From Allolobophora icterica (lineage: Eukaryota; Annelida; Clitellata; Crassiclitellata; Lumbricidae): a stretch of 64,000 bases of DNA. Positions within the stretch are counted from its first letter, which is position 1; each line of letters begins with the position of its first letter. The DNA lies in the NCBI GenBank assembly GCA_963556255.1, contig OY744606.1, forward strand, positions 2,863,692 to 2,927,691, given 5' to 3'. Of the stretch, positions 33,601-44,630 are shown in pieces. Made by a program: the position numbers and the translations under genes. Under the pieces are notes generated by a model. It worked only from the letters and a program-made list of their open reading frames with translations, was not told where the DNA came from and ran no database searches.

Positions 33601-36600
33601 TCTATCCGGTTCTATCTGTCTGTCCGTCTCTGTCTGTGTATCTTTTTGTCTGTCTGTATGTTTGTCTGTCTCTGTCTGTCTGTCTGTCTAAAGGTAATGG
33701 TAATAGTAATTGCTAATTTATATAGCGCCTCTGTCTCTGTCTGTCTGTCTGTCTAAAGGTAATGGTAATAGTAATTGCTAATTTATATAGCGCCACTTCA
33801 AGAAACTCTCCAGAGGCGCTGCCGACCTAACAAAATGAAACCACGATCGAACACAATAGTCTTCAAGCGTTTGTGGAAAGGAGGCAAGGGATAACAGATA
33901 ATAGTTTTATCGATCGATGTCTTAGATATTACAACAATGCCATAGAAGTTATACATTTAAATTCGGTTACCATAGAGCAATAAATTACATTGCCATAATT
34001 TACATTGTCTCTCGCTTACATGTATCGATCAGTATTTGGTACGTTACACAAGATGGAGCTATTCTCACGGAAAGTATGTTTCTGTTGCTCTTGTAGGACT
34101 GTGTCCCGAATGTTCCCACAAACTCAACTACCACCACAGGTTAGACATCGGATGAAAACGAATTTATATGTTTCACATCCGTCATGAAGCCAGCAGGATT
34201 TCACATTTTTTCACACTGATTAGTCTGGAAGGCATGTGTGTTGATCTAATGGTTAATGCGGTGAATGGAAGTCCGAGATTTCAAATCAATGCGAGGGTTC
34301 AAATCCTCACTAGATTACTGTTGTAGCAAGGGTCACTGCACTTTTAGCGGTTTCTTGAATAGTGCAATAAAAATATTCAGCGCTGGAGATACATACTTAT
34401 TTACCTATGATATTGCTGTTAATCAGACTGGGAATTTTGCCTCATTTAATTTCTTAGCCTGTTACTTGTGTAATGTAAAAGATTTATGTGGCACAATTTC
34501 TTGGAAACTAAGAGGCTGCTGGGAGGGGGTATAGAGTAGTGGTAACTCTCATGGCCAGGAGTGCATAAGGTATGCGGATCGACTCCCGTAACCCCCTATA
34601 GGACGGCGCCTTGTATGGCTGCCAAACCGTGTGTTTAATTAAGATATTGATTGTACTTTCGTGTTTCAATGTAATCTTACTGTGTCTGTCGGTTTGAAAT
34701 AATAAAGAATATAATTATTATTATTATTTTGTTTCGTTGCTTGTTACTTGTGTAATGTAAAAGATTTATGTAGCACAATTTCTTGGAAACTTAGAGGCTC
34801 TTCGTCTGTTTTGTTTGAAATTGTGTCACACTTGTTTGTGACTTCATTTTTCAGAAGACGAGAAGTTAAGAAACGAAAGATGGAGAAAAAGCTCGAAGGC
34901 ACGGAAGGAGCGAAGAAGCGGAAGAGAGAGGAACCCACCGAAGGTATCACCTGGATCTAAGTGAAAACGTACATTAGTATGCGTGGTTGTATGGATGTAT
35001 GTATTCATGGGATCTGTGTATTCATGGCTGTATGTATGGATATACACACATGATCTGTGTATGTGTGGATGTATGTATGGATGTATACATGGGATGTGTA
35101 CACTATATGTGGACGTGTGTATGGATGCATGCATGGAATGTGTACATGATGTGTGTATGTGTGGACGCATGTATGTGTGTATGGAGTGTATATCTCCATT
35201 TGTTTGGAAACAGAAATTCTCTTAAATGAAAAACTAAATAAAACTGGATGTTCTCAGGTTTGCAAGAAATGCAGACTTTATGGTTAGGTTATTTCAGTTT
35301 GGTTGCCGAAGTTGTCGAGAAAACGGAAGAAATTCAGTACTATTATTATTAGTATTGTTTAGATGTGTATTTAGGTACATGTGGATACGTATTTACATAA
35401 TTATGTTTGTTCATGGATTTATTTGTGTTTGAATGTATTTATGTTTGAATTCATGTATGTACATGTATGTATGCATACATAATTATATGTACTCATGTAT
35501 GTACGTACGTAGGTGTATGCATGCATGTACATTTGTATGTATGTGTATGCATGTATATATTTATGCATATACCTAATCTCATGACTTCTATAGTGCCATC
35601 GAACCTCCACAGGTCCCCAACGACTGCAGTTTAACAAATTGATGCATTAGTAGTCAAAGAATCGATTGATGATGTAGGATTTTATGTCAACAGGTCCAGC
35701 TTCGGAGGATGCAGCCACAGCATCAGCAGCCACAGACAAAGGAGAGGATGCAGGTTCTGTCACTAAGGCAACTAGCGCTACTAGCGACGAAGAAACAAAA
35801 CTCTGGAGCCAAACGGCACCAGTAACTGATGAAAAACCAAGGTATGTGCTTGTTATTGTTACAAACATTTGTGGCAATGCATGCAGTCACTGTTGTTATT
35901 ATGAATATCAACATTATTATTATCTTCCAAATGCTCTCAAAGTTATCCTCTTTATTTAAAAATAACATTATCATTAAAATTAGTACAGAAATTTGGTACG
36001 AGATTTCGAATTCACCTGTGCCCCAAGCCAACTCAGCTATAATGAGTATACTGTCGGTCGGAGGATGAGACGGCAAGGGAGAGGATTGGCCACCTGCCCT
36101 TATATGCAGCTCTGGCTAAGAAAATGAAGTTGCTAGCACTTCATGCCTATGGCTGCCACAGGACTAACTTAAGAAACTGTTAAAAGTATAAAGCACCATC
36201 TCAGGACTAAGCATGGGGTAATGTTCCAGGGAGCCACAGAAATCTGGAGTAACAAGATCTCCAATGGGTCATCATGGGGTTGCATTCAGTTTTCCAATTC
36301 TCCCTTGCTTCATGCACTGACGTCTGCCTTCCCGAGTCCTCACCCCTTTGGATCTTGACCTCGAACCGATTTTAACCCTGCCTACCTATCGATTTTGTTT
36401 TGACTGAGCGTCTGTGACTAAGGTGGTTCCCATGACTACTTTTTCTGGGCACTGTAGAAACATTGAGATTATAATGGTCTCTATTATTATTATTTTGAAG
36501 ATTTGTAATGCAGTTATGCAAGTGACAACTGTATGTTGATATATTCTTAACACAGAATCCAATTGATTCTGATAGTTCATTATTTCTCCACATTTTCTTA

Positions 36601-36767
36601 AATTTCAGTGAAAGTTATCTGTTTCACTACCCCTTGAAAATGCAATTGTGCTACATAAATTAATGTTCTTTTCTTGAGCGAAGTGGTTGAAAGAGACATC
36701 TGTTGACTATCCATTTCGTTTTAGGGAGGATGAATTCGAGGAATACTTTGAGGACATGTTTCTCTAG
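27696..36767 (+). CDS. FRA10AC1: FRA10AC1, spliceosome-associated protein
   Basis: A nuclear protein associated with the spliceosomal C complex. Thirteen exons give 313 residues, almost exactly the vertebrate length: 27696-27713, 28149-28210, 29209-29295, 29992-30037, 30557-30633, 31441-31524, 32032-32116, 32650-32695, 33253-33366, 34097-34139, 34855-34943, 35694-35841, 36725-36767. All junctions fit GT-AG and reading phase. Matches: GDYGSEFEYDSD near the start; FINDYLFYYGG; KTDYDVLRENHKFLW; EKRLAKRYHDKLFKEYC; SGKGQFVCG; the zinc-ribbon-like Cys pairs CGEKRC (173-178) and CPEC (209-212) around SWEVNFAYVEQ; a basic tail (HHRRREVKKRK); and the conserved end EYFEDMFL then TAG. The first exon codes only MEDNSQ (18 bases); it is the least certain part. 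Introns hold several minisatellites and SINEs. Confidence 0.95.
28879..29145 (-). mobile_element. SINE family A copy in FRA10AC1 intron 2
   Basis: Reverse-oriented, nearly full-length copy. The tail AAGAAGAAGAAGACGAAG is at the left, the body includes TTCTTAGCCACAGCATAT and CATTATAGCTGAGTTGG, and the B box appears as GGATTTGAACCCC. Confidence 0.85.
29641..29885. repeat. 21-bp minisatellite in FRA10AC1 intron 3
   Basis: About twelve copies of TTAAGAACCAGTCAAAGATG plus one base. Because the period is 21, both strands are open (KNQSK... and FDWFLS...), but the array lies wholly within an intron and is not a gene. Confidence 0.95.
30337..30492. repeat. AT-rich tandem repeat in FRA10AC1 intron 4
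   Basis: Alternating ATTATTAGTTACT and ATTATTAGTTGCT units, about ten to twelve copies, non-coding. Confidence 0.9.
31597..31720 (+). mobile_element. SINE family A-like head
   Basis: A tRNA-like start with B box GGGTTCAAATCC at about 31638-31649 and CTTGCCAGTTG following. The body is diverged and incomplete. It lies in FRA10AC1 intron 6. Confidence 0.5.
32920..33165 (+). mobile_element. SINE family A copy next to a hAT-like MITE end
   Basis: The SINE (about 32955-33165) shows GGTTCAAATCC, GGGAGGACTGG and CCGAGGCTAAGAAAATGAAG. Just to its left (about 32923-32966) is the reversed end of the MITE found intact at 47649-47779 (CCAATATTTTGGACAAG then TTTACGCCACTGG). Confidence 0.65.
33367..33712. 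repeat. (CTGT)n-rich microsatellite in FRA10AC1 intron 9
   Basis: About 340 bases of imperfect CTGT/CTGTCTCTGT repeats starting right after the exon-9 donor. It is open in several frames and reads as Leu-Ser-Val-Cys repeats, which is not coding. The end is tandemly duplicated: a block of about 62 bases, including GTAATGGTAATAGTAATTGC, occurs twice around 33666-33790. Confidence 0.9.
33760..33900 (-). mobile_element. 5'-truncated LINE end
   Basis: Read on the minus strand, this is the last ~25 codons of a LINE reverse-transcriptase frame (LKTIVFDRGFILLG-like) followed by a GCGCCTCTGG...GTGGCGCTATATAAAT tail. The tail is a variant of the one at 55795. Confidence 0.65.
34518..34742 (+). mobile_element. 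tRNA-derived SINE, family C, flanked by 57-bp direct repeats
   Basis: The head carries TAGAGTAGTGGTAACTC (A-box-like) and GGATCGACTCCC (B-box-like); the end carries AATAAAGAAT and a (TTA)n tail. It is bounded by 34461-34517 and 34743-34799, which match at 55 of 57 positions. Confidence 0.7.
34985..35570. repeat. ATGTATGG-type degenerate microsatellites in FRA10AC1 intron 11
   Basis: Two blocks (about 34985-35200 and 35430-35570) of irregular TGTATG/GGATGTATG words. Overlapping open frames in all readings are low-complexity artefacts. Confidence 0.85.
36000..36185 (+). mobile_element. SINE family A copy, head missing
   Basis: Contains CCAACTCAGCTATAATGAG, GGCTAAGAAAATGAAGTTGC and CATGCCTATGGCTGCC. 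The tRNA-like head is absent. It lies in the last intron of FRA10AC1. A dispersed repeat copy (ATCGATTTTGTTTTGACTG) follows at about 36350-36470. Confidence 0.75.
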
Positions 36768-38201
36768 TGTTGTCATCCTCAACTGCACCGTTGCGTTCCT
36801 CGACTTTAACGACGAGCGAATACCAAAAGCAACTGGGAAACCAATGCAGCTCATCGTTAAAGTATTTAAACACTTCCATTGGGGCATACCAGGAGCTAAA
36901 ACTACCAGCATCACATTAGGTCGAAACACACTTTAACTTAAGGGATGTTGAAATTTTCACACTGGAACATCAGTGTTTTTTTATATGTTGGCCACCTGGT
37001 GGTCATTGTGGTAACTGAAGACATTTGCCTTGCAAATGGCTTTCGGTTTTGATTGACAGTCAGTTTATGGCCAGACAAAAAAGTGGGCAGTACTTTGGCT
37101 GAAGTAGAATTGCTCTGCTGTTGAAATGCACTTGAAGAAACCATCTACATCACTCTGTGAAGAGAGGAATTTAGGGAAGTTTGAAAAAGATTATAAAAGA
37201 AGTACTTGCTCAGATAGATTATAAGAAGTGAAAGTAGTGTTCTGTTGAATTAAAATTTAAGAAAAACTGGACCTCGAATGGTGTTGCCTTTAACCCGACA
37301 AGATCACTTTTTGCAGCAGAACTACACGTACACACGTCCACATCCTGGTCATTTTATTCAATAAAATCCTTAGACAAGATCACAGCTGTTTACAGATGAA
37401 TAACTTAAAATACAATGGCGAATAATAAATAAATACTATAGATGTTGCCAAAAAAACGAGTATTAAATATCTAAAGACCAATATGGTCTTCTCATATCTA
37501 TAGTACCAATTGGAGACAATTCATGAACAGGGTACGTAAAAAGCTACATGTATATGGGTTGTAATAAGCAGGTAACAACAGTTCTTGATTGTGAACATGA
37601 GATCAATGTTCTCGGGACAACTATTCCACCAACAGTTACTTGACCGACTAAATCATGGTTTCAAATAAATCCCCAAAAACCAAACCTGAAGACTCTACGA
37701 CTTAAAAATGCTGTTACATTACCACGGGCACCCAACACAGGCCACAGGGGCCAGTTAATATGTAAATCCAGTAAAACACTTTACAGACTAAAAATCACTT
37801 AGAGCCACAAACATGTTAAGTCAGAGCCACAAACATGTACACAACTCCACAGAAATAATACAGCACAACTAGACTTATTGAATAGTTGAGCCCTGGTTGG
37901 CGATTGTAGTTTACCAAACTGCAGGTTTCTACTGAAATGCAGGTTTAAAAAAATTTACATTCTAAAGATATGCAGGTTTCAAAAATTGTAGATTTTACAG
38001 AATACTTTCCAAGGCTTCGAGTTCTGCGGACATAAAAGCTTCACGATAAAAAAAGGGTTGAATTTGCACCTTTTGCCGATCAGTGCGTTGAAGATTTTTG
38101 TACAAAGATGTTTTAAGACAGAGGGGTTCGTAGATTTACACACCAACTCGATTCGTTTGCTCTTAGGGTTTCTACCATAACACTAGGGTCTGCTAATTCG
38201 A
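36768..38201. other. Convergent 3' untranslated regions of FRA10AC1 and CHMP3
   Basis: Between the FRA10AC1 stop (36767) and the CHMP3 stop (38202). No additional gene was seen. The 3' ends of both genes probably meet near 37355. Confidence 0.5.
37352..37365. terminator. Back-to-back poly(A) signals for FRA10AC1 (+) and CHMP3 (-)
   Basis: The sequence ATTTTATTCAATAAAAT gives AATAAA on the plus strand (37360-37365) and AATAAA on the minus strand (37353-37358). It is a palindrome except for the central base. It is the first canonical signal noticed downstream of either stop codon. Confidence 0.55.
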
Positions 38202-41200
38202 TCAACTGCGAAGCGCCTCCAGTCGCGCCTGCATGACTTGGTCTTCTTCTGTTTCCGTAGTAACCATTGGTTCCTGTGATGGAACTCCAGGTAGAAGGTC
38301 TTTGATGGCATCGGGAGCTTTTCCCAACTGACCTGAACCACAACAAAAACATGTTCACTTGGTGTTGTTTAGATTTCAAAAGTTGACTGGGTCTTTTTGC
38401 CAAAGCACCTCTTCAAGACCATTTCCATGCAGACCTTAGGACCTACGAACCAATTTCTTGCAGATCTTTGCACTTATCTACTAATTCCCTGCAGATGTTA
38501 GCACTTGAGACTAATTCCCTGCAGATCTTAGCACTTGAGACTAATTCCCTGCAGATCTTAGCACTTGTCGACTAATTCCCTGCAGATCTTAGCACTTGTC
38601 GACTAATTCCCTGCTGACCTTGGCACTTAAAAGTAATTTCCTACAGACCTAAACATAAAAACCAATTCCCTGCAGACCTTAGCACTTAAAGACCAATTCC
38701 CTTCCGTGATTATGGGGAATCCATCCAACATACATGTATACAGAGAGTGTCAAACGTGTTTACGTAAATGTGCAGAAGAACTGCTGAAACAACAGCCTAG
38801 ATCACGGACTCACCTGCCGTCAGATCCCAGAGGATCTTCTCCACTTCCTTCTGAACTTCCTCTTCCAGGTCCTCATCGCCGTCCATTTCCCCGAACATGT
38901 CCTCCACCATCTCCTCAATCACACCAGCCTACACACACACACACTAATCAGCCACAACTTACCCAACACACAAATCATAAGAGGTCACACAACGGGTCCT
39001 TTTTAGATCAGTTAAATCAGTGCTTCTCAAACTTTCTGATGCTGCAGACCGATAATCATTTTACCAGCCTTACCATGGACCACGCGTTTTCAATACCAAC
39101 TTACATATGATATGATAATATAAACTTTACATTTCATAACATTGTCACTGTTTATCACAATTTTACTTTCATTACTTACTGTTGCATGTTTCAAACCGTT
39201 TATTATGTATGAACACTGTGCCATGTTCTCATTTTTTATGTTTTCATATGCTATTGAAGTACGTTTAAAATTGTGATTGCGCTTATCAATCATTCAGTGG
39301 CTCAGTAACCAATCACTTGCAGACCGGTACCGAGGTGCGGACCACAGTCTGAGTAGCACTGAGTTAGATAATCACATTTGATGACTCTGTCAAGTTCTTA
39401 ATGGTGCTAGGTAAGAAGCGAGGTAGATAAGATCTCAAGAAGTCCGAGGTAAACGAAACAAAAGAATCTTATGAAAATCATGTCTAATTAAGTGGTTTCT
39501 AAAAGCAGACAGAATACACATTGAAAAGAAATCACTTTCCAAATGACACTCATGATTAAATCTAAAACGACAGATCGAAATTCATTTGAATACATTTTAA
39601 CCATATTTAATTACTACTCCGATATATAACTAGTAATCAGATACTTGACAGTACTTACTCAATATATGTACTTAATATACATGATTATAATTTGAATGGG
39701 TATCTGACAAGTAATAGGATACTAGTCAGGTAATTTGATACTTGATTAGTACTTAGATGACCGATTAGAAATGAATATTTATATAGCACTATAGAAAGAA
39801 AATTAATCACATGCGCTCTCTGCACTAGCTTACACGATGTTGAATCAGTTAGCAAACATTGCTTGGATAACCACAAGAGTCACCCAAGGCCAGCTGGCAC
39901 ACACACACACACGCAGAGTGCAACCAACATTAGTATTTGAATACTAGATAAGTGATATACTGCTACTACGAGCCTTCATCATTTCTTTGGAGAGTTCTCG
40001 CATCGATTCGGTGACGTCTGATACTTTGATGAGGTCCTGCATGGCCTTCATCACCTCGGTGCTTCTCTCCAATGAACCCGACAGGCGCACGATCGCTACA
40101 GCAGAAAACAACACGTCGGGTCTTTCAGAGGTTTCTAAAAAGGAGCTATATAAATTCAATGGGTAGTAATGTCAGGAAATTGCGCTCTGACATCTAAAGA
40201 AGTTGGTTGGTCATTTGCACCCATTGCGCCGCCATGATGATGATGTCATCATCATGATGACGATTTCATGATATCCATGATAAAGATGTTGTTGTTGATG
40301 ATGACGTTTGTTGTTGCTAATGACGATAAAGGTGGTAATGATGTTGTCGTTGACAATGGTGATGATGAAGTTTTTGTTGCTGTTGTTGATGAGGATATTT
40401 GATGATGATAAGTTGCTGTTGTTGTCGATGATGACAAAGAACCCCCAGTGACCATCATATCTGATACTTGTAAACGTCTCCTTAAATCCAAACAACAGTC
40501 AACAACTACTAAATACTCCGAGCGTACCGAGCTGTTGGTTCATGTGGCACTCGACCGACTTGAGTCTCGCCTTGGCTGTGTAGATCCTTCCGACCGCCTT
40601 TCGTGCTCGGACGATCTCTCTGGCCAACAGTCGACAGACCTCGCTCTCCCCCCTCCGAACTGATTCCTTCAGCATTCGTTTTGTTTTCTCTTCCTCCCGT
40701 TCGATGGCTAAAATCAAGCATGGTTGCTAAGCAACTGAATCTAATGAAGGTAAATGTTAACGTTTTCCCATAGCAACCGTACGACCTCGCCCCAATGGAT
40801 TGATTGGGCGAGATCCTCTACCAACGCTGCCCGTTTGAACGGGTGCCATGACAGTTAAGGTCCCCATGTAGCATGTTAGGCTGAGATTCAAATCTGTTAA
40901 ATAAGCCACCATACATACATACAAATGCTACTAACAACTAAATGATTAATGGAGGCAAAGTGATGACACAATCAAGAACTTTGGTTGATAGTAAGTAAGT
41001 AAGTACTTTAATGATCCACCTGCAAACGCACAGCGGCTAACAAACATGTTATACAATTAGCATACATGTGCATGAAACATAAAAGAATGGTAACTAACGT
41101 CTACGAAACATCAGCCAGAGCCAGAACGGCATGTTCATAAGTAGAGCATTCGCAAATAGATTGGTTTCAACTTGAGGCTTACTGCTTCGACTAATGAGCT

Positions 41201-42360
41201 TAGCTCAGCAGATTAGCTTAGAATGTAATGTAATTCCTGGGAACTGTTTCAGATCTTTAGACAGTGGAGCATCCATACAGATATATGACATAGACTGGAT
41301 TTGATAAAGTGCCGGTGTTTAGGCTTGTCTTCCTGACGTGGCTTTTGTGTGAAGCTGAGAAATTTTAGGTGATTTACAAATGTTACATTACATAGGAGGG
41401 TCAAACATGCACAATACATATTAGCCACCATGTGGCATTTTAGGATTAATTGGAAGAGATTGAGAAATGAAGCTAATTACAACGTATTTGTCACTTACAC
41501 TGTATTTGTCACTTACATTGTATTTGTCACTTACACTTTTACACTTTATTTGTCACTTACATTGTATTTGTCGTTCCAGTTGTCGGTCCTCTTTCCTCAG
41601 CACAGTCAGCCAATCTCTCACCTGATTAACACAAATTCAACCAGCCAATCAAATAAATATTCGTTCAAACTGGGATCAAATTCTAAAGAGAACATCTGTG
41701 CTTTATATCATGATACTTCAAATATTTTTCATCTGTTTACACATTCGTTAGACTTCCTGATCAAATTGAGTGGTCAAGGCAGTTTCAGCTTCTAAAGCGT
41801 CAGTACATTATAACCACATCGCGGTTAGTCATAATGTAGCAATTAGCATGCTGGATTATTAACACACAGGTCGGGGTTCAACTGCCATGACATGACAAAA
41901 GATATTTCCAAAATATCTACTGTCAAACGCCCTATAGGGAACTCAACTAAAAATGCGAGAAACTACAGTAACACTGCATGTGGCCATAATGTGGGAGATC
42001 ATGCGGCCAGTCTAAGAGAACCAAGACGCTCTTGGCCTTCGAGTGGCGCTTTAGAAGTTTGGAGATTATGATTGCTTAAGGGGCCGTACGTTCTTCTGCT
42101 CAAGTACCCTAAGTCCTATACATAACTCCGCCTGACATTCCACCTGTAATCCCATCTGGCGGCCACAACGCCTCTCCATGCTGCGACAGGGTGTAAGCAG
42201 CAAACAACTTTACAAGCAAACGTAGCTGAGGTCGATGTAAACACAATGACGAAAATAGAAATTAATTTTACTCCGTTACATATATCAGATGTAAATTTGA
42301 CATCAGTTTTACCTGTTCCCTTAGATCTTTGGGTTGCGTTACCCAGAATAAACCCCACAT
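38202..42360 (-). CDS. CHMP3: CHMP3 / VPS24, ESCRT-III subunit
   Basis: CHMP3 polymerises on endosomal and other membranes in ESCRT-III for budding and scission. Six exons: 42313-42360, 41561-41621, 40528-40707, 39974-40095, 38814-38928 and 38202-38332; total 218 residues (human about 222). The N-terminus reads MWGLFWVTQPKDLREQ, then the basic helical core (DRQLERQIQSIEREEEK), the conserved GSLERSTEVMKAM and MRELSKEMMK, then AGVIEEMVEDMF, an acidic stretch and the C-terminal MIT-interacting motif MQARLEALRS. Five boundaries are supported by GT-AG and phase. Intron 4 needs a GC donor (AAG|GCTCGT at 39972-39973), since the available GT sites give frameshifts to stops. Intron 5 carries a ~31-bp minisatellite, and intron 4 a MITE. 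Confidence 0.95.
38447..38703. repeat. ~31-bp tandem repeat in CHMP3 intron 5
   Basis: About eight copies of a unit containing ACTAATTCCCTGCAGATCTT followed by AGCACTTG. The central copies are near-identical and the flanking copies diverged. Most units carry a PstI-type CTGCAG. Confidence 0.9.
39018..39361. mobile_element. hAT-like MITE in CHMP3 intron 4
   Basis: 344 bp with terminal inverted repeats CAGTGCTTCTCAAACT (left) and CAGTGCTACTCAGACT (right, reversed). It is flanked by AGTTAAAT (39010-39017) and AGTTAGAT (39362-39369), matching at 7 of 8. Subterminal GCAGACCG/CGGACCAC words are shared with the element at 48442-48982. Confidence 0.8.
40730..40915. mobile_element. Solo arm of the foldback element
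   Basis: Resembles the arms at 43740-43990 and 46854-46985: GATTGGGCGAGATCCTCTACC, CGCTGCCCGTTTGAACGGG and ATAAGCCACC in the same order. Lies in CHMP3 intron 2. Confidence 0.65.
41838..42068 (+). mobile_element. SINE with tail shared with the LINE fragment at 42779
   Basis: Starts with a diverged tRNA-like region (TAGCAATTAGCATG; GGGGTTCAACTGCC at about 41873-41886). It ends with CTTGGCCTTCGAGTGGCGCT then TTAGAAGTTTGG. That end is the reverse complement of 42778-42813. Confidence 0.6.
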
Positions 42361-43208
42361 TGTAACAGCAACAGCGGCGCTGTCTGAATTTTAAATTTCT
42401 GTCCAGTACCTCGGAGAACAGCGACAGTCTGCGACAGGAGATGTAACTCATCCCTTAAAAGCGATGTGGCCTGCGCATTCTAGGAAGAGATTCTCATTGG
42501 TCGGTTTAAATAAACCATTGGTTGAAGCGCCACCTGGCTGTTGTTAGGTATGCCGCTGAACATAAAACCAATCTACGTAAAAGAGTTTTTTTAATTTAAA
42601 ATTGATAATTTGTATATTGTATTCATCTTTTAGGGTTAAGCCATTTCGTCATCGTTGTAACTTTTGGAAACACTTGGCCGGAACTTTGCATATGTAGGCC
42701 TACTGACAGCGCCAATCCAATTCTATTGATATTGCTCTCCTGCCAATTAACTCTCGTAGGCCCTAATCGTAATCACCAAACTTCTAAAGCGCCACTCGAA
42801 GGCCAAGCGCAGGGCACCAGCCAATTCACGAGCGCTACGTCAAATCAGACGGGGTTTCCAGAGAGCAGTCCAAAAGAGGCCCAAGTCTGATTTCCAGGGC
42901 ACCAGATCAGGAGAGGCAGAGCAGCTGTCAAGGCGGGTGTCGTTTACGACGAGAATAATTGGAAGGCGGAAGATCAGATGAGTCAGGTAGGAGTACTTGA
43001 AAAGGTGAGACTTCAGCTTTGAGTGGAAAGCCCGAGGTAGGGTGATAGGTAGACCTGGTAGAGGAACATGAGGAGGAGGATGAAGGACGGGTTGCAATTA
43101 TCATGGAGGCACTGAGAAACTGCGGAATTCAGGGGAAATTCCAGAGGCGTGGTGCTGTGTTGGATATGGCTCGGTTGGAGAACTTGAGGTGAGTATAACT
43201 GGGATCAG
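42361..43208 (-). mobile_element. CHMP3 upstream DNA with a LINE 3' fragment
   Basis: 42361-42777 is CHMP3 upstream DNA with nothing recognisable. From 42779 to about 43190 a minus-strand fragment shows a LINE-like C-terminus (LPRAFHSKLKSHLFKYSYLT) and ends in the tail AAACTTCTAAAGCGCCACTC. It is a short dead copy and the clade is uncertain. Confidence 0.45.
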
Positions 43209-43407
43209 AGGCGTAACTTTGGTCTAAAAAGTGGAGGGTACCGATTTCTTAGGCCTACATACACGAAGCAAGGCTGAGACTGAGATCTCGGGGAAGGCAC
43301 AATAATAAAATATATATTGATTGGCATTGTTCAAAAAGTGGGGGTACGGTCCCCCAGTCCAAAAAGTGGGGGTTCGGGCACCCTCGTACCCTCCACAAAT
43401 TACGCCT
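43209..43407. mobile_element. MITE-like element with GGCGTAA ends
   Basis: Ends AGGCGTAACTTTGG and, reversed, AGGCGTAATTTGTGG. The interior contains two copies of a CCAAAAAGTGG-type phrase and GGTAC words. Related copies lie at 3600-3780 and 48105-48297. No convincing target duplication. Confidence 0.6.
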
Positions 43408-44630
43408 ACCCATATACGCAAGTGAGTCATACAAATACAAATTTACAGTAGGCGTACCGTATATAGGCCTATAGCAAGGAGTGTTCCAGCGGTGCCATGG
43501 AACAGGGCGCAACTGAAGAGGGGGCGCAAATTTTGAGACGGAATGATTAAATTATTAAATTAATTACTTTATCTTGAAATATAATATCCACTTAAAATAA
43601 AATAAATGTAATAAAATTAAATAACAACGAATAAAAGTAGGTCTTATATAAACTTAAATAACAACAAATATATTTATATAATGTTAATAGATATGTAGAT
43701 AGGGGCCTACCCATTTAAAAATTGTCGTTTGAACATAATATTTATATTGCATGTAAATAAACGTACACGTTTTGTATAGCGACCGTTTAGCCTCGACACT
43801 GCTCATTTTTAAATGAATTGATCGGGCGAGATCCTTTGCCACCGCTGCCCGTTTGAATAGGCGCCACGCCATTTAAGGTCCCCGTGTACGGACCGTGCTA
43901 GCCCGAGATTTAAATCTCTGAAATAAAAAAATTAAGCCACCTTCGGGAAGCGATCCGGGATCCGCATGCTCTCTTACACAGAGTAGGCCTATGGGGCGCA
44001 GCCTACGCTCTTACCAATGCAGCTAAGTGGTTACAAATTTGGTCGTTAGAGGTTAAGTTGATATTTGGGGGCGCTTTATTTAAACTTGGGACAGAGCGCA
44101 AATCTAGATTTCTACCTTCTTGCAAAGTTAACAAATAATTGAATAATTTTTAAATCGAATTTCTGCGTTGAAAACTTGAAGACATACAATTTGTAAAACC
44201 CGCCTAAAGGAAACCAAGTTCACACCATTATAACGTCATAACGGCAATGGCGTCGTTTCTTTGCATAAATGCAGATTTAAAACGTGTATTTACGGCCTAG
44301 AGCCGTGGCCGTCGACGTAAGTCCGGTCACAGTGTCGCTGAACATCTGGGATCGAATCGCTTACCAAGGCATTCGAGCGGTGCAATCTAACCGACACTTT
44401 TTTACTAAAGTTTCTTTCATACAAAACTTTAGGTACTTCGAAAGACTTTGATAAATTCCCCAAAAAATTTCGATTCGTACGTTTTACTGGTATAAATTCG
44501 AACTTTTAACGAAAAACGCGACGCTTTAGCTCATATAGGCCTAAGCTTACCTATATAGCCCTAAAATCAGTGTGGAATGCGGTTCGCTTCCCGAAGGTGG
44601 CTTATTTAAGAGATTTAAATCTCGGGCTAG

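Noticed and set aside
33278..33756. Frames of LSVCLSVC repeats
   Set aside because: Read-through of FRA10AC1 exon 9 into an intronic CTGT microsatellite.
34844..35229. His/Thr/Ser- and Met/Cys/Trp-rich frames on both strands
   Set aside because: Low-complexity ATGTATGG microsatellite in FRA10AC1 intron 11.
38447..38703. CRISPR-like array
   Set aside because: Units are contiguous tandem repeats without unique spacers, inside an animal gene intron.
38706..39110. 134-residue plus-strand frame with Pro/Thr-rich stretch
   Set aside because: Covers antisense of CHMP3 exon 5 and a CA-repeat; no domain.
1..42360. Functional clustering of VPS8 and CHMP3 as an endosomal module
   Set aside because: They are over 30 kb apart with unrelated genes between; two endosomal genes in one window is easily chance.
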